A stretch of 64,000 nucleotides of DNA from Pseudacidovorax sp. NFM-22 (GCF_021401245.1 NZ_JACBFY010000001.1:930001-994000); one strand, 5' to 3'; counted from the stretch's first letter, positions 9,033 through 18,736 are shown. Notes: a model not told the origin generated them from the letters alone. Program-made: numbers and translations.

Positions 9033-9614
9033 ATGACGCAACCCGAACTCGCCGCACGCCGCCGCCTGCTCGCCAGCGGCGGCGCCCTGCTCCTGCTGGG
9101 AGCCGCGCCGCTGCGCAGCGCCTGGGCCGGCTTCAACTTCTTCACCAGCGAATACACCGCCTCGCGCGAGGAACTGCAGGCCCAGGTGGCGAAGAAATTC
9201 CCCCTGCGCCAGAGCGCCGGCGGCCTACTGGACGTCACGCTGCGCGACCCGCGGCTGGACCTGGACCCGGGCGCCAACCGCGCGATGCTGACCACCGCCG
9301 TGACCATCACCAGCCCCTTTCTCAACCCCTCGCAGGTGGGCGGCCAGGTGGCCGTGAGCAGCCTGCTGCGCTACGACCCCGAGACGCTGAGCCTGCGCCT
9401 GGACCAGCCGCGCGCCGAGCGCGTGGTGTTCGACGGCGTGGGTGGCCAGGACGCCGTGCGCCTGCAGCGCGCGGGCGCCGCCGTCGCGCAGGAACTGCTG
9501 CAGGGCCAGGCCCTGCATACCTTCCGCAAGGAAGACCTGACCGTCGGCCGCAAGACCTACGAGATCGGCGACATCACCATGCTGGCGGACGGCATCAAAG
9601 TGCAGCTCCGATAG
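9033..9614 (+). CDS. DUF1439 exported protein
   Basis: 193 residues with a basic N-terminus (ARRRLLASGG) and a hydrophobic stretch ending AWAGF, so exported. The mature part (EELQAQVAKKFPLRQ, then alternating beta strands such as LDVTLRDPRLDLDPGANR) resembles DUF1439/YceB proteins, which have a lipid-binding-like tubular fold. There is no lipobox cysteine, unlike E. coli YceB. No function is established. The 150-base gap upstream shows no other gene. Confidence 0.7.
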   Translation: MTQPELAARRRLLASGGALLLLGAAPLRSAWAGFNFFTSEYTASREELQAQVAKKFPLRQSAGGLLDVTLRDPRLDLDPGANRAMLTTAVTITSPFLNPSQVGGQVAVSSLLRYDPETLSLRLDQPRAERVVFDGVGGQDAVRLQRAGAAVAQELLQGQALHTFRKEDLTVGRKTYEIGDITMLADGIKVQLR

Positions 9615-9770
9615 CGTGCGCAGCACGCAGCCACGCACGCTTCGCCGTGGCCGCGTGTCAGGGGCACCGCACGGGTGCGTCCCCGCTGTGCGCCACGTGG
9701 CCCGTGCCCCAGGGCAAACCCCGCTGCCTGCGCGGCACCCTCCGTCATCGTCGAAGAACAGAATCGCCGC

Positions 9771-10820
9771 ATGCCTTCGTCCCTGCCCACCGCCCTCTCC
9801 CGCCGCACGTTGCTCGGCCGCGGCGCCCTCGTCCTGCTGCCCGCCTTCGCCAGCCTGGCTGCCTGCCGGGCTGTGCCCAAGGCGCCTGAGCAGCGCTTGC
9901 TCGACCTGCAGGCGCATCGCGGTGGCCGCGGCCTCGCGCCCGAGAACACGCTGGCCGCCTTCGACCACGCGATCAGCCTCGGCGTCACCACCCTGGAACT
10001 GGACATCGGCCTCACGGCCGACGGCGTCGCCGTGGTCTCGCACGACACCGCCCTCAACCCCGACCATACGCGCGACGCCCAGGGCCGCTGGCTGAGCGCC
10101 ACCGGCCCGGCCATCCACCAGCTGACCTTGGCCCAGCTCAAGACCTATGACGTGGGCCGGCTGAACCCGAACACCAAGTACGGCCAGCAGTTCCCCACCC
10201 AGGTGCCGCGCGACGGCGAGCGCATCCCCACGCTGGCCGAACTGTTCGCACTGGCCGAGCGGCGCGGGGCGAGCCAGATCAGTTTCAACATCGAGACCAA
10301 GGTCGATCCCACCAAGCCTGCCGAAACCGCGTCGCCCGAAGCCATCACCGACGCCATCCTGGCCGAGGCGCGGCGCGCCGGGCGCCTCTCTCACGTGACG
10401 TTGCAGAGCTTCGACTGGCGCAGCCTGGTGTATGCCCAGACGCGCGAACCCCGCCTCTGGCGCGCCTGGCTCACCAGCCCGCGCACCGTGCAGGACAGCC
10501 GCTGGACCGCGGGCCTGCGGCTGGCCGACCATGGCGGCAGCGTACCGCGGCTGATCGATGCCGCATCGCGGCGCGGCAAGGGCCTGTCCATCTGGTCGCC
10601 GGCCTTCGCCGATCTGCAGCCGCAGCAGGTGAAGGAGGCCCATGACCTGGACCTGAAGGTGCTGCCCTGGACGGTCAACAACCCCGCCGACATGGCACGA
10701 CTGATCGACATGGGCGTGGACGGCCTGATCACCGACTATCCCGACCGGCTGCGGGCGCTGATGCAGGAACGCGGCCTGCCGCTGCCGCCTGCGCTGCCCG
10801 CACGGCCCGCCTCAGCCTGA
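9771..10820 (+). CDS. glpQ: Glycerophosphodiester phosphodiesterase lipoprotein
   Basis: 349 residues. SRRTLLGRG followed by a hydrophobic run and the lipobox LAAC (Cys about residue 31) indicate export and lipid anchoring, possibly through Tat. The GDPD barrel begins LQAHRGGRGLAPENTLAAF, with the catalytic His-Arg and the metal Glu pair in TLELDIGLTADGVAVVSHD; NIETKVDP supplies a further metal ligand. The enzyme cleaves glycerophosphodiesters to glycerol-3-phosphate and an alcohol. ATG 9771 was chosen because it starts the signal peptide. The two phospholipase C genes at 46-51 kb act on the same lipid class. Confidence 0.88.
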   Translation: MPSSLPTALSRRTLLGRGALVLLPAFASLAACRAVPKAPEQRLLDLQAHRGGRGLAPENTLAAFDHAISLGVTTLELDIGLTADGVAVVSHDTALNPDHTRDAQGRWLSATGPAIHQLTLAQLKTYDVGRLNPNTKYGQQFPTQVPRDGERIPTLAELFALAERRGASQISFNIETKVDPTKPAETASPEAITDAILAEARRAGRLSHVTLQSFDWRSLVYAQTREPRLWRAWLTSPRTVQDSRWTAGLRLADHGGSVPRLIDAASRRGKGLSIWSPAFADLQPQQVKEAHDLDLKVLPWTVNNPADMARLIDMGVDGLITDYPDRLRALMQERGLPLPPALPARPASA

Positions 10821-10872
10821 CCGTTGCAGGCCAAGCCCCCACCGCACCGACATCGAACATCCCGCAGGCCCC

Positions 10873-11193
10873 ATGAACACGACCACCGACGTCGCCACCG
10901 CCCAGGACCAGCTCGCCCGGCTCGCTGACCTGCTCGCCGCCACCCGCCGCGATCCGCTGCAACTCGGCCGCCTGTGCGACCACGCCCGCCAGGCCTCTGC
11001 CCTGCAGGCCGTCCTGCCGCCGCGCTACGCACCCGTGCTGCTCGACGTGGTGGACCGCCTGGAATCCAGCGCCCTGTTCAGCGAGGAAAGCTGCTCCTTC
11101 AGCCAGAAGGACCTGCTGGACAGCCTGCAGCTGTGGGCGGACAAGGCGCAGGGTCTGCTGGCAGAAGGGGTGCCTGCTAGATCGGATAGATGA
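10873..11193 (+). CDS. Small hypothetical protein, helical
   Basis: 106 residues, mostly alpha-helical by composition ([58 protein letters not shown]), with no signal peptide or membrane segment. I do not recognise the family. Codon use is like its neighbours and a GC-rich third position holds throughout, so it is likely real. It begins 52 bases after the GDPD gene on the same strand and overlaps the convergent oxygenase gene by 17 bases at its 3' end. Confidence 0.55.
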   Translation: MNTTTDVATAQDQLARLADLLAATRRDPLQLGRLCDHARQASALQAVLPPRYAPVLLDVVDRLESSALFSEESCSFSQKDLLDSLQLWADKAQGLLAEGVPARSDR

Positions 11194-11659
11194 TCGAGTT
11201 CGGGATCATCTCGCTGTCGTACACCACCAGCCGCGACGCGAACTTGAGCGCGCCATCGGGCATCCGCACCACCTCGTCGATCGTGCGGCCCACGTTGAAC
11301 ACGGTGGTCAGCTGCGACAGCTTGGTGCGGAAGACGGCGTAGTTGGCCTCGCAGTGGATGCGGCCGTCCACCACCTCGCGCACCAGCGGCGTGCCGACCA
11401 CGTGGCGCTGGTAGTAGGGGTCGTGGTAGAGCGTCTCGCGGATGCCGTAGACCCGGTCGCGCAGCATGGCCTTGCTCTCGAAGGACAGCGTGGCCAGCGG
11501 AAAGCCCCGTTCATGGTTCTCGCGTGGCTGCAGGCGGTAGCGGCAGTCCTCGGTGAAGAACTCCGGCCAGGCGTCCCAGTCTGCCGCGTCGAGCGCGCTG
11601 GCGTAGCGGGCATAGAGCTGGCTGAGCGCGAACCAGTCCTCGAAATTGAGCGGGCTCAT
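11177..11659 (-). CDS. Aromatic-ring-hydroxylating dioxygenase small (beta) subunit
   Basis: 160 residues, usual for the SnoaL/NTF2-like beta subunits: [41 protein letters not shown], then [13 protein letters not shown] and ANYAVFRTK. The beta subunit has no cofactor and holds the alpha3beta3 hexamer together. The start ATG overlaps the alpha-subunit stop (ATGA), so the two are translationally coupled. The closest types I recognise are salicylate 5-hydroxylase (NagH) and anthranilate dioxygenase small subunits. Confidence 0.85.
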   Translation of the reverse strand: MSPLNFEDWFALSQLYARYASALDAADWDAWPEFFTEDCRYRLQPRENHERGFPLATLSFESKAMLRDRVYGIRETLYHDPYYQRHVVGTPLVREVVDGRIHCEANYAVFRTKLSQLTTVFNVGRTIDEVVRMPDGALKFASRLVVYDSEMIPNSIIYPI

Positions 11660-13014
11660 CGGGCGGCGCTCCCTTCCCCATGGCCGTGGGACGCGTCGCC
11701 TTCGGATGCACACGGCGACGGTCGGGGCGCCGCCGCGGCCGGTGGGCCATCCGCACCAGGCGCCTCCATCACACCGCGCCAGTAGTCGTACATGCCGCGG
11801 ATCAGCGTCTCGGTGACCATGTGGTCTGCATCGCCCACGTCGCGGCCGCCCAGTTCGGCCAGGGCCCGGTGGCCGGGCTTGCTTTCGAAGGCCATCTGCG
11901 ACAGCTCGATCACCTCGCCGTCGTCGGCGGACACGAAGCCCGCCGGGCCGAAGAGGTTGGCTTGGCGCAGGCGGCGCTGCTGCATCTCCTCGGTGTCGTC
12001 CTCGAAGCCGAAGTGCGTCCATTCGAAGAAGAAGGCGCCGTGGCCGTCGGGCTGGATGTGGCGCGTCGAGACGCTGTTGACCTGCTGCTGCAGGATCACG
12101 CTGGGGAACAGCGTCGTCATGACGGCAGTCGGGCCGCCCCACCACGACTCCGGCACGATGTCCAGGAAGCGCGCGTCCTCCAGCGACATCTTCTCCTTGA
12201 AGCTCGACACCTGCGTCACCTGCGAGGCGGCGCCCTGCTGGCCACGGGTGGAGATCATGGCCGCGTGGCGGTGGCGCTCGTCCATCACCAGCTGCGACTT
12301 GTTGTCCGCGCGCCAGAGGCCGAAGGTGACGAACCAGGCGTGCAGCAGGCCGGGGTGGTACGGGTCCTTGATGTTCTCCTGCATCAGCTTCCAGTTGCCG
12401 GGAATGCGCTGGCGGTTGTAGCCCAGGATCTTCAGCTTGCGGCCGTTGAAGAGCCGGTCGAACCAGCGCAGGATGACCGGGCCCATGAAGTCCTCCAGCG
12501 ACTCGACCTCATGGTCGAAGCTGGCGAAGACCACGCCACCGCGCGTGGCCACCTTGAGCTTGGTGAGGCCGTGGTCCTCGGGCTTGAAGTCCTCGGGCAT
12601 GCCGCCCTGCATCTCACCGGCCTCGTCGCGCACGCCGCGCCGGAAGGGCACGCCCATCAGCTTGCCGGTGAGGTTGTAGTTCCACTGGTGGTAGGGGCAG
12701 GTGAAGCTCTTGCGGTTGCCGTGGCGCTCGCGGCAGAAGGCCATGCCGCGGTGGGCGCAGACGTTCTCCACCACATGGATGCTGCCGTCCTGTGCACGCA
12801 CCAGGATCACCGAGCGCTCGCCGACGGCGGTGCGCTTGAAGTCGCCGGGGTTGGGAATCTCCGCCTCCAGGCCGACGTAGCACCAGTGGCCGCGGTAGAA
12901 GAAGCGTTCCAGCTCCTGGCGGTGCAGGTCGTCGCGGGTGTAGGCGGCAAAGGGAATGCGGCTGGTGCCGCCGGCTTCCCAGCGCAGCGGGGCCTCGTGG
13001 GGCGCGCTGTTCAT
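11656..13014 (-). CDS. Rieske aromatic-ring-hydroxylating oxygenase large (alpha) subunit
   Basis: 452 residues from ATG 13014. The Rieske [2Fe-2S] site is CAHRGMAFC...CPYHQW (C-X-H and C-X2-H pairs, about residues 82-103) and the mononuclear iron site is [13 protein letters not shown] followed later by the Asp ligand region. The motif ENIKDPYH resembles salicylate 5-hydroxylase NagG and anthranilate dioxygenase AndAc, so an ortho-substituted aromatic acid is the likely substrate (inference). No ferredoxin or reductase gene is adjacent; electrons must come from elsewhere. The last 35 residues are Ala/Pro/Ser-rich and unusual. A 21-residue longer start at 13077 would run through the promoter region, so I reject it. 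Confidence 0.88.
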   Translation of the reverse strand: MNSAPHEAPLRWEAGGTSRIPFAAYTRDDLHRQELERFFYRGHWCYVGLEAEIPNPGDFKRTAVGERSVILVRAQDGSIHVVENVCAHRGMAFCRERHGNRKSFTCPYHQWNYNLTGKLMGVPFRRGVRDEAGEMQGGMPEDFKPEDHGLTKLKVATRGGVVFASFDHEVESLEDFMGPVILRWFDRLFNGRKLKILGYNRQRIPGNWKLMQENIKDPYHPGLLHAWFVTFGLWRADNKSQLVMDERHRHAAMISTRGQQGAASQVTQVSSFKEKMSLEDARFLDIVPESWWGGPTAVMTTLFPSVILQQQVNSVSTRHIQPDGHGAFFFEWTHFGFEDDTEEMQQRRLRQANLFGPAGFVSADDGEVIELSQMAFESKPGHRALAELGGRDVGDADHMVTETLIRGMYDYWRGVMEAPGADGPPAAAAPRPSPCASEGDASHGHGEGSAAR

Positions 13015-13122
13015 GGTGCGTGTCTCCGTCGTTGTCGTAGTGGGGCGCATCATGCGGCCCGGCCCACTATCCACCAATAGAATCTAGTGAATAGGCCCCA
13101 TCACCATCGTCAATAACACGCC
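13015..13122. promoter_or_regulatory. Divergent oxygenase/LysR intergenic control region
   Basis: This 108-base gap between divergent starts is locally AT-rich around 13071-13095. On the minus strand it reads ATTCACTAGATTCTATTGG; the ATTCAC half resembles the start of NahR/NagR-type operators (ATTCAC-N-TGAT class). I infer that the LysR protein binds here to control both directions. Confidence 0.45.
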
Positions 13123-14028
13123 ATGGACCTCAAGCAGCTCGACCTGAATCTGCTGCTGGTGTTCAACCAGCTGCTGGCCGAGCGCAGCGTCTCGGGCGCG
13201 GCGCGGGCGCTGGGGCTGAGCCAGCCCGCCGTGAGCAACGCGCTGGCGCGGCTGCGCAAGGCGGTGGGCGATGAGCTCTTCCTGCGCACCTCGCGCGGCA
13301 TGGAGCCCACGCCGCGCGCCGTGCAACTGGCCGAGCCGGTGGCCGCCGCGCTGCAGCTGCTGCAGGGCGCGCTGCGGCAGGACCAGGGCTTCGACCCCGC
13401 CACCAGCAGCCGCGCCTTCACCATCGGCATGACCGACATCGGCGAGATCTACTTCCTGCCCGGCCTCATGGAAGCCCTGGCCGAGGCCGCCCCCGGCGTG
13501 ACCGTGAGCACCGTGCGCAACACCGCGGTGCAACTCAAGGACGAGATGGAGTCCGGCCATGTGGACCTGGCCCTGGGCCTGCTGCCGCAGCTGCGCACCG
13601 GCTTCTTTCAGCGGCGTCTGTTCACCCAGCGCTATGTGTGCCTGATGCGCCAGGGCCATCCGCTGGACAAGCGCCGCATCGGCCTGCGCGAATTCAGCGC
13701 GGCCGAGCACCTGGCCGTGGTTTCCGCGGGCACCGGCCACGGCGTGGTGGAGGACGAACTGGCCCGCCAGGGCATCGAACGCCGGGTGCGGCTGACGGTG
13801 CCGCACTTCGTGGCCCTGGGACACATCCTGGCCGGCACCGACATGATCGCCACCGTGCCCGAGCGGCTGGCCCAGCGCATGGCCGGGCCCTTCGGCCTGC
13901 GCTGGCTGGCGCACCCGGCGCCGCTGCCCGAGATCGGCATCCACCTGCTGTGGCACGCGCGCCTGCACCGCGAGCCGGCCAACCAGTGGCTGCGGCAGCT
14001 GATCGCCACGCGCTTCGGCGACGGCTGA
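13123..14028 (+). CDS. LysR-family regulator of the NahR/NagR/NtdR type
   Basis: 301 residues. The N-terminal winged helix MDLKQLDLNLLLVFNQLLAERSVSGAARALGLSQPAVSNALARLR is typical, and the effector domain shows FTIGMTDIGEIYFLPGLMEAL, STVRNTAVQLKDEMESGHVDLALGLLPQL and FTQRYVCLMRQGHP, features of the NahR subgroup that responds to salicylate and similar aromatic acids. It is transcribed away from the oxygenase genes and should regulate them. Whether salicylate or anthranilate is the inducer cannot be read from the sequence. Confidence 0.88.
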   Translation: MDLKQLDLNLLLVFNQLLAERSVSGAARALGLSQPAVSNALARLRKAVGDELFLRTSRGMEPTPRAVQLAEPVAAALQLLQGALRQDQGFDPATSSRAFTIGMTDIGEIYFLPGLMEALAEAAPGVTVSTVRNTAVQLKDEMESGHVDLALGLLPQLRTGFFQRRLFTQRYVCLMRQGHPLDKRRIGLREFSAAEHLAVVSAGTGHGVVEDELARQGIERRVRLTVPHFVALGHILAGTDMIATVPERLAQRMAGPFGLRWLAHPAPLPEIGIHLLWHARLHREPANQWLRQLIATRFGDG

Positions 14029-14071
14029 CACAATCCGCCGTTCATCCGACAACCCCTCATCGACCCGCAGC

Positions 14072-14758
14072 ATGACCGCCCCCCTGACGCTCATCTCTTC
14101 CATGGCCACCCGGCAGATCCTGAACGACCTGGCGGCCGACTACGAACGCAGCACCGGCCAGGCGGTGAAGGTGGAATCGGTGGGCGGCGTGGATGCCGCC
14201 AAGCGCGTGCAGGCCAGCGAGGTCTTCGACCTGGTGGTGCTGGCGGCCAACGCCATCGACCAGTTGGCCGCCGCCGGCAAGACGGCCGGCCCGCGCAAGG
14301 ACCTGGTGACCTCGGGCGTGGCGGTGGCCGTGAAGGCCGGCGCGCCGCGGCCGGCCATCGACAGCGAAGAAGCCGTCAAGCAGGCCGTGCTGGGCGCGCA
14401 GAGCCTGGCCTACTCCACCGGCCCCAGCGGCGTGCAATTGGCCAAGCTCTTCGAGCGCTGGGGCATCGCCGCCGAGATCCAGCCGCGCATCGTCACCGCG
14501 CCGCCCGGCGTGCCCGTGGGCAGCCTCGTGGCCAAGGGCGAGGTGGCGCTGGGCTTCCAGCAGCTGAGCGAAATGCTGAACCTCGAAGGCATCGACATCC
14601 TGGGCCCGTTGCCGGACGCGATCCAGATCGTCACCACCTTCTCGGGTGCCGTGGCGGCCACCAGCACGCGGGCGGGCGAGGCCCAGGCGGTGCTCGACTT
14701 CATGGCCGGCCCCGAGGCCGCCGGCGCCATCCGTCGCCAAGGGATGGAGCCGGCCTGA
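14072..14758 (+). CDS. ModA-like substrate-binding protein lacking a signal peptide
   Basis: 228 residues with the PBP2 fold of molybdate/tungstate-type binding proteins: LTLISSMATRQILNDLAADYERSTG, DLVVLAANAIDQLAAAGK, YSTGPSGVQLAKLFERWGI, GVPVGSLVAKGEVALGFQQLSE and a C-terminal VLDFMAGPEAAGAIRRQGMEPA. The first residues MTAPLTLISS run straight into the domain, so no export signal is visible. It is therefore probably cytoplasmic or was re-started; no permease or ATPase is adjacent. It is 44 bases after the LysR gene. Function is unknown; the true molybdate importer is at 57-60 kb. Confidence 0.7.
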   Translation: MTAPLTLISSMATRQILNDLAADYERSTGQAVKVESVGGVDAAKRVQASEVFDLVVLAANAIDQLAAAGKTAGPRKDLVTSGVAVAVKAGAPRPAIDSEEAVKQAVLGAQSLAYSTGPSGVQLAKLFERWGIAAEIQPRIVTAPPGVPVGSLVAKGEVALGFQQLSEMLNLEGIDILGPLPDAIQIVTTFSGAVAATSTRAGEAQAVLDFMAGPEAAGAIRRQGMEPA

Positions 14759-15121
14759 GGCCATCCGCATCGGTGGCACGCCCACGCCGGGCGGTATTCG
14801 GGACCGTCGATCCCCGTTTCCGCCAGGCCTTGACCGACGAGGCCGGCGGCCGAATTGAGCCGACGGCCCTTCCCGCTTTTCCAATTCCTTTTTCCGATAG
14901 GGGTCCGCCGCCGTTCGCGGCGAGGCCAGCCACGACCTGGGGCGGCGTCTGGCGGCAATCCAGCCAAACGCGCAGAAGAGGAATTAATTCACCAGCCTTT
15001 TCATTACCTTGACAAAAGATTTCATTGATTGACTGAATGCGCGTGGGCCGCGCTTCATACTGGGGGGCGGCCCCGCGCAGATCGATGGCCGCAGACGCCC
15101 GCTTCCCTTGAACCGCCATCG
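14759..15121. other. Gene-free stretch with possible promoter
   Basis: About 360 bases without a convincing gene. The left part is GC-rich; 14985-15040 is AT-rich and holds TTGACA at 15009-15014, a good -35 box, but only a poor -10 match about 18 bases later. It could drive the small membrane protein that follows. Confidence 0.35.
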
Positions 15122-15313
15122 ATGACCCTGCTGGGCTTCCAGAAAATGCCGGCCGAACAATTCATGATCCTGACCATCAGTTTTGTCTTGGCGGTCGTTC
15201 TTTTCTTCATCAGTGCCGAAGAAAGAAATACGGTGCAGAAGGTGGTCGCGTTATTGATCAGCCTGTGCTTTTCGCTGGCGATCTATTGCTGGACGTCGCT
15301 GCACCGGCCCTGA
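15122..15313 (+). CDS. Small two-helix membrane protein
   Basis: 63 residues from ATG 15122: a short polar N-terminus, one hydrophobic segment (FMILTISFVLAVVLFFI), a charged turn SAEERNTVQK, and a second segment (VVALLISLCFSLAIYCW). Third-position GC is lower than in most neighbours. I do not recognise the family. A longer in-frame start at 15029 would add a proline-rich, unlikely N-terminus. It is separated from the histidine kinase downstream by about 290 bases with no other gene. Confidence 0.5.
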   Translation: MTLLGFQKMPAEQFMILTISFVLAVVLFFISAEERNTVQKVVALLISLCFSLAIYCWTSLHRP

Positions 15314-15602
15314 AGATGCGCGCCCCGCCGCGCACGCACTGCACACGCTGCGGGCCGCTGCGCATCCGGCCCACCTCCCCTGCCGCGGGGTGCCCGCAAC
15401 GGCGCGAGGCCCTGGCGCCCGAGGCCCCGCTCCGCGCACCGGCCCTGGGCCCGAACACCCCGCGTGTCGCGGCCTTGTCCGTCAAGATGACCGCTTTCGG
15501 CTGACGAGAATCCCGCGGCGCGCTGCGCGCCACGACGCTGACGGACGGGTGAGGACCCACGCCGGCTGTCCCTCCTGCGCTTCCCCACCACCGACAGCCG
15601 AT

Positions 15603-18302
15603 ATGCCGAACGTCTCCACCGTCCAGCCGTCCCTTTCAGAAGCCTCGGGCCACCCTGCGTCCGACAGCACGGTCTGGCCGCCGGCCGGCGGCGAATGCGG
15701 AGCGCTGATCCGCAGACGGGCCTGGGCGAACACCCCGCTGGGCGCCGTGGAGACTTGGTCGCCGGCGCTGCGGACCACGGTCTCCAACATCGTCAACTCG
15801 CCCGTGCCCAAGGTGCTGATGTGGGGCACCGACCATGTGATGCTCTACAACGACGCCTACCGGGCTGTGCTGGGCACGCAGCATCCCGATGCACTGGGCC
15901 GGACGACGATGGAGGTGTGGCCCGAGATCGCCGAATGGAACCGGGAGGTGCTGCAACGCTGCCTTGGCGGCGAGATCGTCTGCTTCCGCGAACACGCGAT
16001 GACGCTGATGCGCGAGGACGGGCCGCAGCAGCATGTCTTCGACCTTTTCTACACGCCGGTGTACGAAGCCGCGGACGCGGCGGCCGGCGTCATGTGCACG
16101 GTCCTCGACGTGACCGACCGGGCGCGGCAGGAAGCGGCGCTGCGCGTGGGCAACCGGCGCTTTCGCACGGCGATGGACGCCGTCCATGGCGTGCTCTGGA
16201 CCAACAGCGCCGACGGCCGGATGACCGGCGAACAGCCGGGCTGGGCCGCGCTCACCGGGCAGACCCAGCAGGAATACGAAGGCTACGGCTGGGCCGACGC
16301 CCTGCATCCGGACGATGCGCAGGGCGCCATCGCCACCTGGAATGCGGCGGTCGAAGGCCGCGCCATGTTCGTCCACGAGCACCGGGTGCGCCGCAGCGAC
16401 GGCGCCTGGCGCAACTTCGCCGTGCGCGGCCTGCCCATCCTGCGCGAGGACGGCAGCATCGACGAATGGGTGGGCGTGCACACCGACATCACCGAGCAGC
16501 GGGCCGCGGAACGCAGCCTGGTGGCCCAGGCCACGGCACTGGCCGCCCAGGTGCGCCACCGCGAACGCGCCGAAGAGCAACTGCGCCTGCTCAACGAGAA
16601 CCTCGAGGCACGCGTCATCGCCGAGATCGACGAGCGCCGGCAGGCCGAGGCCAAGCTCGCGCAGGCGCAGAAGCTGGAATCCATCGGCAAGCTCACCGGC
16701 GGCGTGGCCCACGACTTCAACAACCTGCTGCAGGTCATCTCGGGCAGCCTGCACCTCCTCTCCAAGGACATCGCCGGCAACGAGCGCGCGCAGCGGCTGG
16801 TGGCCAATGCCATGGCCGGCGTCTCGCGCGGCGCCAAGCTGGCGGCCCAGTTGCTGGCCTTCGGCCGGCGCCAGCCGCTGGAGCCGCGCGTGGTCAACGC
16901 CACGCGCATGGTGCAGGGCATGGACGACATGCTGCGCCGCGCCCTGGGCGGTGCGATCGAGATCGAGACCGTGCTCGGCGGCGGCCTGTGGAACACCTTC
17001 GTCGATCCGACGCAGATCGAGAACGCCGTGCTCAACCTCGCCATCAACGCACGCGACGCGATGAACGGCTCAGGCCGGCTCACCATCGAACTGGCCAACG
17101 TGCATCTGGACGAGGCCTATGCGCGCCAGCACGACGAGGTCGCGCCAGGACAGTACGTGATGCTGGCCGTGTCGGACACGGGCGCCGGCATGCCGCCGGA
17201 GGTGATCGCCCGGGCCTTCGAGCCCTTCTTCTCCACCAAGCCGGAAGGCAAGGGATCGGGCCTGGGCCTGTCGATGGTGTACGGCTTCGTCAAGCAGTCC
17301 AACGGCCACATCAAGATCTATTCGGAAGTCGGGCACGGCACCACCGTGAAGGTGTTCCTGCCGCGCGCCATGCAGGCGGAGGATGTCGCGGTGCGACTGG
17401 ACGCCGGCGCCGTCGAAGGCGGCACCGAGGTCGTGCTGGTGGTGGAGGACGACGCCGAGGTGCGCGAGGTGGTCGTGGCCATGCTGGCCGACCTGGGCTA
17501 CCGGGTGCTGCAGGCGTCCGATGCCTCCAAGGGCCTGGCGGTCATCGAGAGCGGCATTCCGGTCGACCTGCTCTTCACCGACGTCGTGATGCCCGGCCCG
17601 CTCAAGAGCCCCGAGATGGCGCGGCAGGCCCGTCAGCGCATTCCGGACCTGGCGGTGCTCTTCACCTCGGGCTACACCGAGAACTCCATCGTCCACGGCG
17701 GCCGGCTGGATGCCGGCGTGGAACTGCTGTCCAAGCCCTATTCGCGCGAGGCCCTGGCGCGCAAGGTGCGCCACCTGCTCGGCAACCGGGCGCAGCGGCA
17801 GGCCGCCGCGCCCGCAGCCCCTGCGCCCTCCAGTGCCGCTTCGGCCTCCGCATCGACGGCAGACCGGCCCACCGCGGCGAGCGCCCCGGCCCGCCCCAGC
17901 GCCGGCGTCGTGCTGCTGGTCGAAGACGATCCGCTGATCCGCGTGACCTCGGCCGCGATGCTCACCGACGCGGGCTATGCCGTGGTCGAAGCCGGCAGCG
18001 CCGAGGAAGCGGAGGCCCTGGCGCAACGCCACCGTCCGCAGGTCATGGTGACCGACATCAACCTGCCCGGCGCCTCGGGCACCGAACTGGCCGCGGCCCT
18101 GCGCACGCAGGTGCCCGAGCTGGTCACGATCTTCGCCAGCGGCGACGCCTCGCCCCTGTTGCGCGGCGAGCTCAGCGGCAGCCTGATCCTGGCCAAGCCC
18201 TATACCTCCGCGGCGCTGGTCTCGGCCGTGAAGGCGGCGCTCGAGCCCGCGCCGCCGGCGCAGGCCGCCGCGACGTCTGCCTCGGCCGACGGACGCCACT
18301 GA
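15603..18302 (+). CDS. Hybrid sensor histidine kinase: PAS-PAS-HisKA-HATPase-REC-REC
   Basis: 899 residues, no membrane segment, so a cytoplasmic sensor. Two PAS domains (about 55-175 and 185-300) precede a short coiled coil and the phospho-accepting His 370 in GGVAHDFNNLL. The ATPase part has NLAINARDAM, VSDTGAGMPPEV and GSGLGLSMVYGF. Receiver 1 has acceptor Asp 660 (LFTDVVMPG); an Ala/Ser/Pro-rich linker leads to receiver 2 with Asp 818 (VTDINLPG). There is no output domain and no adjacent response regulator or phosphotransfer protein, so its target is elsewhere. I chose ATG 15603 over 15390 because the upstream frame encodes only Pro/Arg/Gly-rich sequence. Confidence 0.88.
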   Translation: MPNVSTVQPSLSEASGHPASDSTVWPPAGGECGALIRRRAWANTPLGAVETWSPALRTTVSNIVNSPVPKVLMWGTDHVMLYNDAYRAVLGTQHPDALGRTTMEVWPEIAEWNREVLQRCLGGEIVCFREHAMTLMREDGPQQHVFDLFYTPVYEAADAAAGVMCTVLDVTDRARQEAALRVGNRRFRTAMDAVHGVLWTNSADGRMTGEQPGWAALTGQTQQEYEGYGWADALHPDDAQGAIATWNAAVEGRAMFVHEHRVRRSDGAWRNFAVRGLPILREDGSIDEWVGVHTDITEQRAAERSLVAQATALAAQVRHRERAEEQLRLLNENLEARVIAEIDERRQAEAKLAQAQKLESIGKLTGGVAHDFNNLLQVISGSLHLLSKDIAGNERAQRLVANAMAGVSRGAKLAAQLLAFGRRQPLEPRVVNATRMVQGMDDMLRRALGGAIEIETVLGGGLWNTFVDPTQIENAVLNLAINARDAMNGSGRLTIELANVHLDEAYARQHDEVAPGQYVMLAVSDTGAGMPPEVIARAFEPFFSTKPEGKGSGLGLSMVYGFVKQSNGHIKIYSEVGHGTTVKVFLPRAMQAEDVAVRLDAGAVEGGTEVVLVVEDDAEVREVVVAMLADLGYRVLQASDASKGLAVIESGIPVDLLFTDVVMPGPLKSPEMARQARQRIPDLAVLFTSGYTENSIVHGGRLDAGVELLSKPYSREALARKVRHLLGNRAQRQAAAPAAPAPSSAASASASTADRPTAASAPARPSAGVVLLVEDDPLIRVTSAAMLTDAGYAVVEAGSAEEAEALAQRHRPQVMVTDINLPGASGTELAAALRTQVPELVTIFASGDASPLLRGELSGSLILAKPYTSAALVSAVKAALEPAPPAQAAATSASADGRH

Positions 18303-18369
18303 TGTCGCGCGGCGCCGGCACGGCGCTCGGCGATGATGGTCGGCCCCCTTTCGGCCGCAAGGAGCCCGC

Positions 18370-18681
18370 ATGACGCAGACCCCCACCCTTCGCAAGAACG
18401 AAGCCGCCCACCGCTACGAGATCCTGCTGGGCGACACGCTGGCCGGCTTCAGCGAATACAACGTCCTGGCCAATGGGCTGGTGTTCACCCATACCGAGAT
18501 CCTCCCCGAGTTCGAGGGCCGCGGCCTGAGCTCCACGCTGGTGCGCCATGCGCTGGAGGATGTGCGGGCGCTGGGCACGCGCGTGATCCCGGTCTGCCCT
18601 TTCGTGGCGGCCTTCCTGCGCAAGCATCCCGAGTTCCACGACCTCATCGCACCGGAAAGCCGCCGCGCCTTCGGCATCTGA
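18370..18681 (+). CDS. Short GNAT-like N-acetyltransferase (Gcn5-related, YidJ/AtcJ-type)
   Basis: 103 residues matching the short acetyltransferase-like family: YEILLGDTLAGFSEYNVLANGLVFTHTEILPEFEGRGLSSTLVRHALEDVRALG and the C-terminal VIPVCPFVAAFLRKHPEFHDLI. The E-G-R-G-L stretch is the acetyl-CoA pyrophosphate loop. Members act on unknown small or protein amines. A GGAG site precedes ATG 18370. It is 67 bases after the kinase gene and could be co-transcribed. Confidence 0.8.
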   Translation: MTQTPTLRKNEAAHRYEILLGDTLAGFSEYNVLANGLVFTHTEILPEFEGRGLSSTLVRHALEDVRALGTRVIPVCPFVAAFLRKHPEFHDLIAPESRRAFGI

Positions 18682-18736
18682 GCCCGGCTCGCACGAAGCT
18701 TGCTTGGCGGCGTGCACCACTCGCCCCAGCACCGCC

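Noticed and set aside
15695-18373. 892-codon plus-strand open frame overlapping the hybrid kinase
   Set aside because: Arg/Pro/Gly-rich out-of-frame shadow; the kinase frame carries all conserved motifs.
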